The position numbers and the translations under genes were made by a program. Below, piece by piece: positions 17,040 to 26,118 of a DNA stretch of 54,135 nucleotides. The stretch spans positions 1-54,135 of the forward strand of contig OMIN01000072.1 of NCBI GenBank assembly GCA_900299145.1. The letters run 5' to 3'. This DNA comes from Betaproteobacteria bacterium. Its GTDB lineage: Bacteria; Pseudomonadota; Gammaproteobacteria; Burkholderiales; SG8-41. The notes under the pieces were generated by a model, which was not told the origin of the DNA, did no database searches, and saw only the letters and a program-made list of their open reading frames with translations. Each line of letters opens with the position of its first letter. The first letter of the stretch is position 1.

Positions 17040-17133
17040 TACGCCGGATTGCTGGTTCGCGGTTCCGCCAATACTGCACGTTAACCGCGTAGCGTAAAAT
17101 CTCCCGCAGCCACTTTCTGCAAGGACAACCCGC

Positions 17134-18078
17134 GTGAGCCAGAACCCGACTCCACAAGCCACCGCAGCCAGCATCCGCGCCAACATTGAGCGTGTGATGT
17201 CGGGCCAGACGCACACAGTCGACAAGGTGCTGGCGGCGTTTCTCGCCGGCGGGCATGTGTTGCTGGAGGACAACCCCGGCACCGGCAAGACCACGCTCGC
17301 CAAGGCGCTGGCAAAGAGCGTTGGCGGTGAATTTCGCCGTGTGCAGTTCACGCCCGATTTGCTGCCGTCGGATATTCTCGGCGTGTCGGTGTTCAATCCG
17401 CGCGATCAGGACTTCAAGTTTCACGCCGGACCGATTTTCACGCAGGTCCTGCTGGCCGACGAAATCAACCGCGCCAGTCCGCGCACGCAGTCAGCGCTGC
17501 TCGAGGCGATGGCCGAGGGGCAGGTCAGCATCGAGGGCAAAACGCACGCGTTGGACTATCTTTTCTTCGTCATTGCTACGCAGAACCCGGTGGAGTTTCG
17601 CGGCACCTATCCGCTGCCCGAAGCGCAGATGGATCGCTTCGCGGTACGGCTTTCGCTGGGTTATGTGAGCGCCGAGGCCGAGGTGGCCATCGTTAATGCG
17701 CAAGCGCAGGCGCATCCCCTCGACGGCCTACAGGCTTGCGTGACGACGCAGCAAATTCGTGAATTAAAACAACAGGTTAAAGCCATCCGCGTCAGCGACG
17801 AACTGAAGCGCTACGCGGTTGATCTGGCGCGTGCCACGCGCGGTGCGCCGTCGGTGCAACTGGGCGCCGGGCCGCGTGCGTCACTTGCGCTGGTGCACAT
17901 GGCACAGGCGCTGGCGCTGGTGCAAGGCGGTGAGTTCGTCACACCCGATCACATCCGCGACATGGCGGTAAGCGTGCTTGCGCACCGGCTGTCGATCGAT
18001 CCGGCGGCGAAGTTTTCCGGGCGCACGGCGCAGGACGTGGTGGCGGATGTTTTGAAAAGCGTGCCGGCGCCGGTCTGA
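17134..18078 (+). CDS. MoxR-family AAA+ ATPase
   Basis: A 314-residue MoxR ATPase. It has Walker A DNPGTGKTTLAKAL, Walker B LLADEINRASPRTQSALLEAM, sensor 1 ATQNPVEFRGTYPLPEAQMDRF and the C-terminal lid domain. GTG at 17134 follows AAGGACAA. MoxR proteins act as chaperone-like ATPases for partner complexes. The next two genes (DUF58 and a membrane transglutaminase) are its standard partners and are probably cotranscribed. The segment ELKQQVKAI is encoded by an AT-rich patch faintly like the dispersed motif. Confidence 0.92.
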   Translation: MSQNPTPQATAASIRANIERVMSGQTHTVDKVLAAFLAGGHVLLEDNPGTGKTTLAKALAKSVGGEFRRVQFTPDLLPSDILGVSVFNPRDQDFKFHAGPIFTQVLLADEINRASPRTQSALLEAMAEGQVSIEGKTHALDYLFFVIATQNPVEFRGTYPLPEAQMDRFAVRLSLGYVSAEAEVAIVNAQAQAHPLDGLQACVTTQQIRELKQQVKAIRVSDELKRYAVDLARATRGAPSVQLGAGPRASLALVHMAQALALVQGGEFVTPDHIRDMAVSVLAHRLSIDPAAKFSGRTAQDVVADVLKSVPAPV

Positions 18079-18108
18079 TAACAACCCTGCCGCGCCGCGC
18101 CCGAACCC

Positions 18109-19428
18109 ATGTGGAAATTCTTTCACTGGCTGTTCAGCAAAATCGCCGCCGGCCAGCGCGTGATTGACCGGCGCTTTACCCCAGCGGGCATGCTGGTGGG
18201 CGGCATGCTAATCGCCGGAGCAACACTGGGCGCGGATACCAATCAGACCATGGCGTACCGCATTTCCGCGTTCGCCGTGGCGCTGCTATTGGTGGCTGCT
18301 GCCGGCGCGTGGCTGCAACGCGGGCGTTACACGGTAACGCGCCAGTTGCCACGCGCGGTATCGGCGGGTGAGGCGTTTCACTATCGTGTAACCGTGGGCA
18401 ATCTGGAAAACGCGGCGCGCGATGGCCTTGCGCTGATTGATGAGCTGGCCGATCCGCGCCCGCCGCTGGCGGAGTTTCGCGCGCGCTACAAGGTGCCCAC
18501 GTATCGCGCATGGAAGCAAATGATCCGCAACAAAAATGCTTGCGAAATCAAAGAGATGGCAATTCCCGAAATCGCGCCACGCAGCTCGGTGGAAGTCACC
18601 GTGGCAGGCTTCGCGCAGCATCGCGGCAACCAGCATTTTCGCGGGGCGGTGGTGGCGCGCGCCGATCCATTGGGCCTGGTGCGCGGCCTCACGCTACACG
18701 AAGCGCCCGGCAATCTGCTGGTGCTACCCAAACGCTACACCCTGCCGCCGATCAATCTGCCCGGCTCGCGCCGTCATCAGCCCGGCGGCGTCACGCTTGC
18801 CACTGGCGTCGGCGATTCAGAGGAATTTGTCGGCCTGCGCGATTACCGGCCCGGCGATCCGCTGCAACGCATCCACTGGAAAAGTTACGCACGCGTCGGC
18901 GAGCCGGTGGTGCGTGAATATCAGGACGAATATTTTGAGCGCCACGCGCTGATTCTCGACACCTTCGGCAACATCACGCGCGCGGGGTCGATTGCGCAGG
19001 CTGCTTCCACAACCGCAGCGTTTGAAGAGGCGGTGTCGGTGGCCGCCTCGCTCGCCTACACGGTGAACACTCAGGAATGTCTGCTCGACTTGATGTTCGT
19101 CGGCAATGAGTCGTATTGCTATACCGCCGGACGAGGCCAACTGTCGTCGGGCAGTTTGATGGAAGTGCTGGCAGGCGTGCAGCTGTGCGCGAGCCAGCCG
19201 TTCAAGACGCTGCACGACGCGGTGATCGCGCGGCGCGCGCTGCTGACAGGCAGCATCTGCGTACTACTGGCGTGGGACGAAGCGCGGCAGGACTTCATCC
19301 GCGACTTGCAGAAATTCGGCGTACCGTTGCTGGTGTTGCTGGTGGCAAATGAAGCACCGCCGGATCGGCCGCCATGGTTGCGGGTGATCGAGCCGGGGAA
19401 GGTGGCGGAAGGGTTGGCCGGGTTATGA
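18109..19428 (+). CDS. DUF58 domain protein
   Basis: A 439-residue membrane-anchored protein. Two N-terminal hydrophobic segments (TPAGMLVGGMLIAGATLGA and AFAVALLLVAAAGAWL) are followed by a beta-rich region. The DUF58 signature lies near residues 240-270: GVGDSEEFVGLRDYRPGDPLQRIHWKS is a von Willebrand A-related region (cited in parts as EFVGLRDYRPGD and IHWKSYAR). It lies between moxR and the transglutaminase gene and overlaps the latter by 4 bp (ATGA). Such trios are linked to envelope functions, but the molecular role is not settled. Confidence 0.88.
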   Translation: MWKFFHWLFSKIAAGQRVIDRRFTPAGMLVGGMLIAGATLGADTNQTMAYRISAFAVALLLVAAAGAWLQRGRYTVTRQLPRAVSAGEAFHYRVTVGNLENAARDGLALIDELADPRPPLAEFRARYKVPTYRAWKQMIRNKNACEIKEMAIPEIAPRSSVEVTVAGFAQHRGNQHFRGAVVARADPLGLVRGLTLHEAPGNLLVLPKRYTLPPINLPGSRRHQPGGVTLATGVGDSEEFVGLRDYRPGDPLQRIHWKSYARVGEPVVREYQDEYFERHALILDTFGNITRAGSIAQAASTTAAFEEAVSVAASLAYTVNTQECLLDLMFVGNESYCYTAGRGQLSSGSLMEVLAGVQLCASQPFKTLHDAVIARRALLTGSICVLLAWDEARQDFIRDLQKFGVPLLVLLVANEAPPDRPPWLRVIEPGKVAEGLAGL

Positions 19429-21434
19429 ACCACACCTCCAGCGTCATGAAAATCCACCCTCTGATGCTCGCCGCTGCCATCGCCTTCTGGGGCTGGCAAA
19501 GCGGCCAATGGCTGGCTGCGGCAGTCGCCGCACCGCTGTTGTGTGCTTCGTTTTACGTGTCGTTGCATTGGGAACAAACCACCGCGACGCTGTGCCGTGT
19601 GGCGGATTTTTGTGGTGTGTTCGCATTGCTGCTGGGCGTTTATTTTTACGTGGTGAACGGCAATCCGCAGGCGATAATCCTGTTTTTTCTGTGGCTGCCA
19701 ATGCTGTTTTTGCCGCTGGCGCTGACGCACGCCTACAGTGCCAGCGAGCGCATGGACGCGAGCGTGCTGTTCTGGAGTTTACGGCGCGATCCGCTGGCAA
19801 GGCCGGCGACGTTTGATCCCTGGTTTGCGTATTACGCCGTGTGGCTGTTTTCGGCCTCTGCCGCCAACAACCGCAGCGAGTGGTTCTACGTCGGGCTGGT
19901 GGCGCTGGTCAGCTGGCCGTTGGTGCGCATCCGCCCGTGGTCGTATCGCGTCGGCACTTGGGGCGTGGCGTTTTCGCTGGCGATAGGCATGGGCTACGGC
20001 CTGCATCTGGGGCTCGCCGAAACGCAGCGCTGGCTGGAAACCGCCGTGCCGGAATGGATATCGGGCGACGGCTCGCGCACCGACCCCTATCGCGCCACCA
20101 CCGACATCGGCCACATCGGCAAGCTGAAGGATTCCGACGCCATTGTGCTGCGGGTATTTCCGGCGGCGGGAGCCAAGCCGCCAGCGCTGCTGCATCGCGC
20201 GAGTTACAACACATATTTCGGTAATGCCTGGATCGCGCGCGGCGTGGCGTTCGCCAACGTGAACGGCGAGACCGGCGATATCTGGCCGCTGAACAAGGCC
20301 GACGCCGCGGGAGCCAGCATGCGCGTGACCCTCCATGATTACACCGTGCGGCCTAACCCGGTACTGAGTCTGCCCACGGGCGCGGTGGCGGTGGAAGCAT
20401 TGAAGGCGGTAAACATGCAGCGCAATCCGCTGGGCGCAGTGCAGATCGTGCGCGAGCCGGGGTTTTTTTCCTACACCGTTGCCTATAACAGCGGGCGCGC
20501 GGTGGAAGGGCTGCCCAACGAGGACGACACGCGCCTGCCACCGAAAGAACGCGAGGCCTTTGCCGCGCTGGCGGCGGAACTCGGCCTCAAGCAACTCAAG
20601 CCTGACGAAGCGGCGCTTACCGTCAAACAATATTTTGCACTGGGCTACCGCTATTCAACGTATCAGAAGGACACACCGCTGGTGGGCTCGGCCATCGTGG
20701 ATTTTCTGCTTCGCTCGAAATCGGGCCACTGCGAATACTTCGCCACCGCGACGGCGTTATTGCTGCGCGCGGGTGGCATCCCCGCGCGTTACGCCACCGG
20801 CTTCGGCGTGCTCGAGAAAAGCGATCTCGAAAACGGCTGGCTCGTGCGCACGCGCCACGCGCACGCGTGGGTGCGCGCTTACGTCAACGGCGCGTGGATC
20901 GACATCGACACTACGCCACCGGCGTGGGGCGACGTCGAAGCGGACGCGGGCAGCGGCTGGGCAAAATCGTGGTCAAAGGTTACCGACGTATGGTCGTGGC
21001 TGCGCTTTCGCATTTCACAAGCATGGGCCAACAGCGATGAACGCAAACTGCTGATCGGCGGCTTGATTGTGGTACTGCCATTTGCGCTGTGGCTGGCGTG
21101 GCGCTTATTCCGCAGCCGGCGCGTTGCAAAAAATAATCAAATAAAACAAATACTTACAGACAACAGCCACACAGGCGCCGATTCCGAGTTTTACCGCGTT
21201 GAGCAGCGGCTTGCGCAAGCCGGCCTGCGCCGCCAGCCGCACGAAACCGCGCGTGCGTGGCTGGCGCGGCTGGAGCAGGATGCAAACGTGGATACGTCAC
21301 CATTGCTGGAAATCGTCACGCTGCATAACCGCTATCGCTTTGATCCCGGCGGATTGCCGGCGGAGTTGCGCACGCAATTGCGTGAGCGCGTGCAGCAATG
21401 GTTGGCCGCGCAGCCGGCGGCACAAAAATCGTAG
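19425..21434 (+). CDS. TgpA-like membrane transglutaminase (DUF3488/DUF4129)
   Basis: A 669-residue protein with about six N-terminal membrane segments (DUF3488 region), a periplasmic transglutaminase-like domain and a C-terminal membrane segment plus DUF4129 tail. The catalytic Cys is in SGHCEYFATATALLLR, the His in TRHAHAWVRAYV and the Asp in WIDIDTTPPA, so the triad is intact. Pseudomonas TgpA is essential and acts in the periplasm. The linker after the last membrane helix (KNNQIKQILTDN) is encoded by a near-perfect copy of the dispersed AT-rich motif. ATG at 19425 overlaps the DUF58 stop. Confidence 0.9.
   Translation: MNHTSSVMKIHPLMLAAAIAFWGWQSGQWLAAAVAAPLLCASFYVSLHWEQTTATLCRVADFCGVFALLLGVYFYVVNGNPQAIILFFLWLPMLFLPLALTHAYSASERMDASVLFWSLRRDPLARPATFDPWFAYYAVWLFSASAANNRSEWFYVGLVALVSWPLVRIRPWSYRVGTWGVAFSLAIGMGYGLHLGLAETQRWLETAVPEWISGDGSRTDPYRATTDIGHIGKLKDSDAIVLRVFPAAGAKPPALLHRASYNTYFGNAWIARGVAFANVNGETGDIWPLNKADAAGASMRVTLHDYTVRPNPVLSLPTGAVAVEALKAVNMQRNPLGAVQIVREPGFFSYTVAYNSGRAVEGLPNEDDTRLPPKEREAFAALAAELGLKQLKPDEAALTVKQYFALGYRYSTYQKDTPLVGSAIVDFLLRSKSGHCEYFATATALLLRAGGIPARYATGFGVLEKSDLENGWLVRTRHAHAWVRAYVNGAWIDIDTTPPAWGDVEADAGSGWAKSWSKVTDVWSWLRFRISQAWANSDERKLLIGGLIVVLPFALWLAWRLFRSRRVAKNNQIKQILTDNSHTGADSEFYRVEQRLAQAGLRRQPHETARAWLARLEQDANVDTSPLLEIVTLHNRYRFDPGGLPAELRTQLRERVQQWLAAQPAAQKS
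21131..21158 (+). repeat. Dispersed AT-rich motif inside transglutaminase gene
   Basis: 27 of 28 positions match the consensus. It is read in the frame AAA-TAA shifted so that it encodes NNQIKQILT in the cytoplasmic linker. It stands out as an AT-only patch in a GC-rich gene. Confidence 0.85.
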
Positions 21435-21442
21435 CGCGCGAA

Positions 21443-22423
21443 ATGCCGATGACGCCTGTCACGTCGCGCCTTGTTTACGCTACCGTATTTGTCACGGTGC
21501 TGATCACTCCATTTGCACAAGCACAAAACTACCCCACCCGCCCGATACGCATGGTGATCCCGTTTTCGCCCGGCGGCGCAACCGATGTGCCGGGCCGGGT
21601 GCTGGCGCAAAAACTGTCGGAGCAATTCGGCCAGCAGGTGGTGGTGGACAACCGCCCCGGTGCGGGCAGCGTGGTGGGCACTGAGGTTGTCGCGCACGCC
21701 GCGCCCGATGGCTACACCATTTTGATGACCGGCACGCCGTTTGCCGTCAGCCCGGCGATTTACCGCAAGTTGCCGTATCACCCGGTGAAGGATTTTGCGC
21801 CGGTGGGGCAGTTCGGTTCCGCACCGAATACGCTGACCGTGCATCCTTCGCTGAATGTGCGCACCACGCAGGAACTGATCACGCTCGCCAAATCGCAGCC
21901 GGGCAAACTCGATTGGGCGTCGTCGGGCACGGGCGGCGCGCAACATTTGTTCGGCGCGCTGTTCATGTCGATGGCGGGCATCAACGTAACGCACATCCCC
22001 TATAAAGGCAGCGGCCCGGCCAGTGCGGACTTGCTGGGCGGGCAGGTGAAAATCGGCTTTCCCGGCATCGCCATCGTTTTGCCGCATCACAAGGCGGGGC
22101 GGCTGCGCGTGCTCGGCGTCACCAGTGCCAAACGGTCCGCGCAGGCGCCGGATATTCCGAGCATTGCCGAAGGCGGCGTTGCGGGTTACGGCGCGACGAT
22201 CTGGTTCGGCATCGTCGTGCCGGCCCGCACGCCGGAGCCAATCATCAACCAGCTGCACGCGGCAATTGGCCGCGCATTGCAGTCACCCGATTTACGCCAG
22301 AGCTTCGCGGGCGCAGGCACCGACGTAGTGTCGGGCACGCCAGCGGAACTTGCTGCGCTGGTGAAACAGGAGATAGAAACCTGGGGGCGTGTAGTGCGCG
22401 AAGCAGGGATCGCTGCGAACTAA
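21443..22423 (+). CDS. Bug-family (TctC) periplasmic substrate-binding protein
   Basis: A 326-residue orphan receptor. The signal peptide ends at FAQAQ, followed by NYPTRPIRMVIPFSPGGATDV, the usual Bug opening, then VVDNRPGAGSVVGTE and the C-terminal WGRVVREAGI. ATG at 21443 is 9 bases after the transglutaminase stop, so it may be cotranscribed by proximity although the functions look unrelated. No transporter membrane genes are nearby. Confidence 0.9.
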   Translation: MPMTPVTSRLVYATVFVTVLITPFAQAQNYPTRPIRMVIPFSPGGATDVPGRVLAQKLSEQFGQQVVVDNRPGAGSVVGTEVVAHAAPDGYTILMTGTPFAVSPAIYRKLPYHPVKDFAPVGQFGSAPNTLTVHPSLNVRTTQELITLAKSQPGKLDWASSGTGGAQHLFGALFMSMAGINVTHIPYKGSGPASADLLGGQVKIGFPGIAIVLPHHKAGRLRVLGVTSAKRSAQAPDIPSIAEGGVAGYGATIWFGIVVPARTPEPIINQLHAAIGRALQSPDLRQSFAGAGTDVVSGTPAELAALVKQEIETWGRVVREAGIAAN

Positions 22424-22450
22424 AAATTGTTAATAACTATAAATTGGTAG
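22421..22450 (-). repeat. Dispersed AT-rich motif, degenerate copy
   Basis: The minus strand reads AATTTATAGTTATTAACAAT, which resembles the right half and following bases of the copy at 2151-2178. It begins at the stop codon of the Bug gene. Confidence 0.35.
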
Positions 22451-22792
22451 GCCGGCCTACAAAATTATGGATTACACACATGTGGTAAATTGAAGAAGGT
22501 AAATCATCGACAATTCAAGACGTTAGGCGATGGGGCCACTGTCAGTAAGCGACAAACTACAAAAGCATATCGCTCTTCTACTGCCTAAAAAGAGACGGTA
22601 CACGAGGAGCTATTGAGCAATTTGCACCGGGCGGACAAGCTGGACTTTTCGCGGACTCCTCATCAAGGCACAGGGCAACCCGGTTCTGGATATCGGCACG
22701 CCGTTCACGCTCTGACCATCCGACCATGGCTGCGACCTGGTCAAGACACTCTGGTCAAGAACATTTGAGTTCATTTCATTTGGCGCGCCTAT
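22451..22792. other. Noncoding gap before hybrid kinase gene
   Basis: About 340 bases without a supportable gene, tRNA, hairpin terminator or repeat that I can see. Base composition is lower in GC than in the genes to the left. Confidence 0.4.
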
Positions 22793-24943
22793 ATGAATGA
22801 CACCCCCGATGTGACCCCGGAACACGGCCTGAAGAGTTACCTGTTCATCGGGCTTTCGGCCACAGTTCTGATCGCGCTAATTTGGTCAAGCATTTACTAC
22901 AAGATCCAGCAGGAATTGGAAACCGAGTTGGCGGTTATCGACCGGGTAACACTCAATCTCTCCCGGGTTTTTGAGGAACATACGGTTCGCACCCTTCAGG
23001 GTATCGATCAATCAGCCCTGTTCCTCAGGTACCAGTACGAAAAGGTCGGTGACAAGATTTCCATCGCCGAACACCTGAAAGAAGGCATGTTCCAGATGCG
23101 CCTGTTCAACCAAATGGGCATCATGAACGAGCACGGTATCCTCACACACAGTAGCGTCGACCAGGGTATAGGCATTGATCTCTCGGACCGCGAACACTTC
23201 AAAGTGCATATCCCGGCCGACACCGAGAAAATTTTTATCAGCAAACCCGTGCTCGGGCGTGCCTCCGGAAAATGGTCGTTGCAGATCTCACGCCGTATCA
23301 ACAAGAAGGATGGTAGTTTCGGCGGAGTCGTTGTTGTGTCCCTGGATCCGGATTACCTGACCAGTTTCTATCGACAGATCGACATTGGTAAAACAGGTAT
23401 TGTTGCCCTTTCCGGTGCCGATGGCGTCGTCCGGGCGCGCCGCATAGGCAATGAAGTCAGCTATGGACAGGATTTATCGCAATCCCCAATCATCAAGAAG
23501 GCCTTGATTGACGGGGTAGGCACGGCTGTCAATGTCAGCGCCATCGATGGCGTGCGGCGCCGGTACGGTTACCGCAAGGTCCACGACTATCCCCTTTGGG
23601 TCTTCGTGGCTGTCGGGGAGGAAGAGGCGTTAACTGAAGCCAATAGCCGCAGGCGTATCTACCTTGCCTTTGGCGGTTTATTGTCTATCCTGATCGCCGG
23701 CTTCGCGCTCGCAGTTACGCAAATCCTGCGACGGCAGGTCAGAATCGCCACCCAGTTCCGCCTTAGCCAGGAACAGGCCGAAGTCGCCAATCTCGCCAAG
23801 AGCCAGTTCCTGGCGACCATGTCGCACGAGATTCGCACGCCGCTAAATGGCATCCTGGGAATGGCGCAGGTACTGATGGACGACAAAATGGGCGACGAGC
23901 AGCGCAGGGACTACGCCCGCATCATCCTCAATTCAGGGCAGACCCTGCTTACGCTGCTGAATGACGTCCTCGACCTTTCCAAGGTGGAGGCCGGCAAGAT
24001 TGAGCTGTCGAACACGGTCTTCGAAGCGAAACAACTGGTCGAGGAAACCACCAGGCTGTTTGCCCTGTCCGCCGAGGAGAAAGGGTTGAGCATCGAGGCA
24101 AAATGGAAAGGGCCCCCGGGCGAACGTTACGAAGCAGATGCTGTCCGCCTGCGGCAGATGCTCTCAAATCTGATCAACAATGCCATCAAGTTCACAAACC
24201 AGGGCTTTGTGCATGTCGAAGCCTTTGTCGTCGGGCAAGACGATCAGCAAGCCATGCTCGAATTCTCGGTTTCCGACAGCGGCATCGGCATCTCGCCAGA
24301 AAAGCAGGCCGGGTTGTTCCATCCGTTCAGCCAGGTCGACGGCTCGACTACCCGTGAATATGGCGGTACTGGGCTCGGCCTGTCCATCATTCACAGGCTG
24401 GCGCACCTCATGGGCGGAACCGTTGGCGTGGAAAGCCAGCCGGGCCAGGGGTCACGCTTCTGGTTTCGTGTCCGGGTGGACATCCGCAAGGGCAAGCAAG
24501 GCAGCGATACGCAAGAAATCCCCGCATCGGTTGGGCAATCGGACTCGTTGATGCGAACCGGGCAGGTGATGCTGGTTGAGGACAATGTCGTCAACCGCAA
24601 GGTGGCCGAATTTCTACTGAAGAAACTGGGGCTTGAATTCCTGTCCGTAGAGAATGGGCAGGAAGCCGTCAACGCGCTGCGAAACGGGGCGCGCCCGAAC
24701 CTGATACTCATGGACATGCAAATGCCGGTGATGGATGGCGTCACGGCAACCGAGCACATCCGTGCCATGGAGGCTCAGGCGGGGACGGGGCGGCTCCCCA
24801 TCATTGCCTTGACGGCAAATGCATTCGAAGATGACAGGCAGCGTTGCCGCGAGGCTGGCATGGACGATTTCATCACCAAGCCAATCAACATGGAAGCGCT
24901 CAAGGCAGTCATTGCCAAGTGGATTAACACAACAGGCGCTTGA
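22793..24943 (+). CDS. Hybrid sensor histidine kinase/response regulator
   Basis: A 716-residue orphan hybrid kinase. A membrane helix at about residues 16-36 is followed by a periplasmic double-Cache-like sensor region (DLSDREHFKVH, ISKPVLGRASGKWSLQISRRI), a second helix near 283-305, a HisKA domain (MSHEIRTPLNGILGMAQVL), an ATPase domain (NNAIKFTNQG, DSGIGISPEKQAGLFHPFSQ, GGTGLGLSI) and a receiver domain (VEDNVVNRKV, LILMDMQMPVMDG, DDFITKPIN). No partner regulator gene is adjacent. Codon use and flanking gaps of about 370 and 200 bases suggest an independent unit. The ligand is unknown; Cache domains commonly bind small organic acids or amino acids. Confidence 0.93.
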   Translation: MNDTPDVTPEHGLKSYLFIGLSATVLIALIWSSIYYKIQQELETELAVIDRVTLNLSRVFEEHTVRTLQGIDQSALFLRYQYEKVGDKISIAEHLKEGMFQMRLFNQMGIMNEHGILTHSSVDQGIGIDLSDREHFKVHIPADTEKIFISKPVLGRASGKWSLQISRRINKKDGSFGGVVVVSLDPDYLTSFYRQIDIGKTGIVALSGADGVVRARRIGNEVSYGQDLSQSPIIKKALIDGVGTAVNVSAIDGVRRRYGYRKVHDYPLWVFVAVGEEEALTEANSRRRIYLAFGGLLSILIAGFALAVTQILRRQVRIATQFRLSQEQAEVANLAKSQFLATMSHEIRTPLNGILGMAQVLMDDKMGDEQRRDYARIILNSGQTLLTLLNDVLDLSKVEAGKIELSNTVFEAKQLVEETTRLFALSAEEKGLSIEAKWKGPPGERYEADAVRLRQMLSNLINNAIKFTNQGFVHVEAFVVGQDDQQAMLEFSVSDSGIGISPEKQAGLFHPFSQVDGSTTREYGGTGLGLSIIHRLAHLMGGTVGVESQPGQGSRFWFRVRVDIRKGKQGSDTQEIPASVGQSDSLMRTGQVMLVEDNVVNRKVAEFLLKKLGLEFLSVENGQEAVNALRNGARPNLILMDMQMPVMDGVTATEHIRAMEAQAGTGRLPIIALTANAFEDDRQRCREAGMDDFITKPINMEALKAVIAKWINTTGA

Positions 24944-25142
24944 CCGCTCCCCAACGCTAGGGCACCCAAATCCCGTGTGACTAGCTGTAACTTGCTTGTG
25001 GTTGGATGCAGTCGCGCCTACCCAGCTATAGGCAATCGACGAAAATCTTCACAAACTGTCGGCAGCATGTTGATTCATGCGCCGGAATCTTTTATTGCTG
25101 GACGCAGCCTGGACAGACCCGCCTGGATTCTGTCCATTGTCC

Positions 25143-25931
25143 CTAAATTCGCTGCGGCGCGTGGCAGGCCCACGCCAGCATCCCCACACCGACGACGATC
25201 ATTGGCAGCGAGAGCCACTGGCCCATCGACCAGCCCATCGCCAGCAGCCCAAGAAAACTGTCCGGCTCGCGCGCGTATTCGACGATGAAGCGAAAGGCAC
25301 CGTAGCCGATCAGGAACATTGCCGACACCTTGCCGCGCTGGCGCGGCTTGGCGGAGTAGAACCACAAAATCACAAACAGCAGCAAGCCTTCCAGCGCAAA
25401 CTGATAAAGCTGCGACGGGTGGCGCGGCTGCTTGTCCACCAGCGGAAAAATCATCGCCCACGCCACGTCGGTGGGACGGCCCCACAACTCCGCGTTGATG
25501 AAATTGCCGATGCGCCCGGCGGCCAGACCCAGCGGCACCAAGGGCGCCATGAAATCGGTGACATCAAGCCAGTGCTGCTTTCGGCTCCTTGCAAACCACG
25601 CCAGCGCCACGATCACGCCCAGCATGCCGCCGTGAAACGACATACCACCTTCCCACACGTAGAAAATTTTCCATGGCACGTTGATGTAGTCGCCAAGTTT
25701 ATAGAACAGCACGTAGCCGATGCGCCCACCGAGGATGACGCCGAGGATGCCGTAGAACATCACGTCGTCGAGGTCTTGCTGCTTCCAGAGGCCGTTCGGG
25801 TTGGCCTTGATCCGCAGACGTCCGAACCACCACACCAGCGCAAAGCCGACGATATACATCAGGCCATACCAGCGCACGGCAAGCGGGCCAAGGCTGACGG
25901 CGATGGGGTCGAAACCGGGGTGGACGAACAT
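25143..25931 (-). CDS. lgt: Prolipoprotein diacylglyceryl transferase Lgt
   Basis: A 262-residue multi-pass inner-membrane enzyme that transfers diacylglycerol from phosphatidylglycerol to the lipobox cysteine of prolipoproteins. The family signature [16 protein letters not shown] is intact, as are the [10 protein letters not shown] and VRWYGLMYI segments. Length is normal. It is convergent with the hybrid kinase gene and divergent from ilvD. Confidence 0.96.
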   Translation of the reverse strand: MFVHPGFDPIAVSLGPLAVRWYGLMYIVGFALVWWFGRLRIKANPNGLWKQQDLDDVMFYGILGVILGGRIGYVLFYKLGDYINVPWKIFYVWEGGMSFHGGMLGVIVALAWFARSRKQHWLDVTDFMAPLVPLGLAAGRIGNFINAELWGRPTDVAWAMIFPLVDKQPRHPSQLYQFALEGLLLFVILWFYSAKPRQRGKVSAMFLIGYGAFRFIVEYAREPDSFLGLLAMGWSMGQWLSLPMIVVGVGMLAWACHAPQRI

Positions 25932-25995
25932 GGGTGGTGATTCAGGGATGGGTTAAAATTCCGCGCTCATTATATAACCCTCTATAACCTTCACC

Positions 25996-26076
25996 TGTCA
26001 TTCCCGCGAAAGCGGGAATCCATGAGTCGCGCCAGATGGCACAGTGTTATGGATTCCCGCTTTCACGGGAATGACA
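25996..26076. repeat. Inverted pair of REP-like palindromes
   Basis: Two copies (25996-26023 and 26049-26076) of a 28-bp unit with arms TTCCCGC and GCGGGAAT face each other across 25 bases. Reverse complement identity is 27 of 28. The unit is the same family as the palindromes framing the GIY-YIG gene at 3.3 kb, but here no gene lies between. It sits between lgt and ilvD. Confidence 0.85.
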
Positions 26077-26118
26077 AGGTTGGTGTTTGAATGCTTTGCA
26101 AATTTCCGGAGAAACGTC

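Noticed and set aside
17757-17784. Possible further copy of the AT-rich motif in the MoxR gene
   Set aside because: Only about 19 of 28 positions match and the encoded ELKQQVKAI is plausible native sequence; not listed as a feature.
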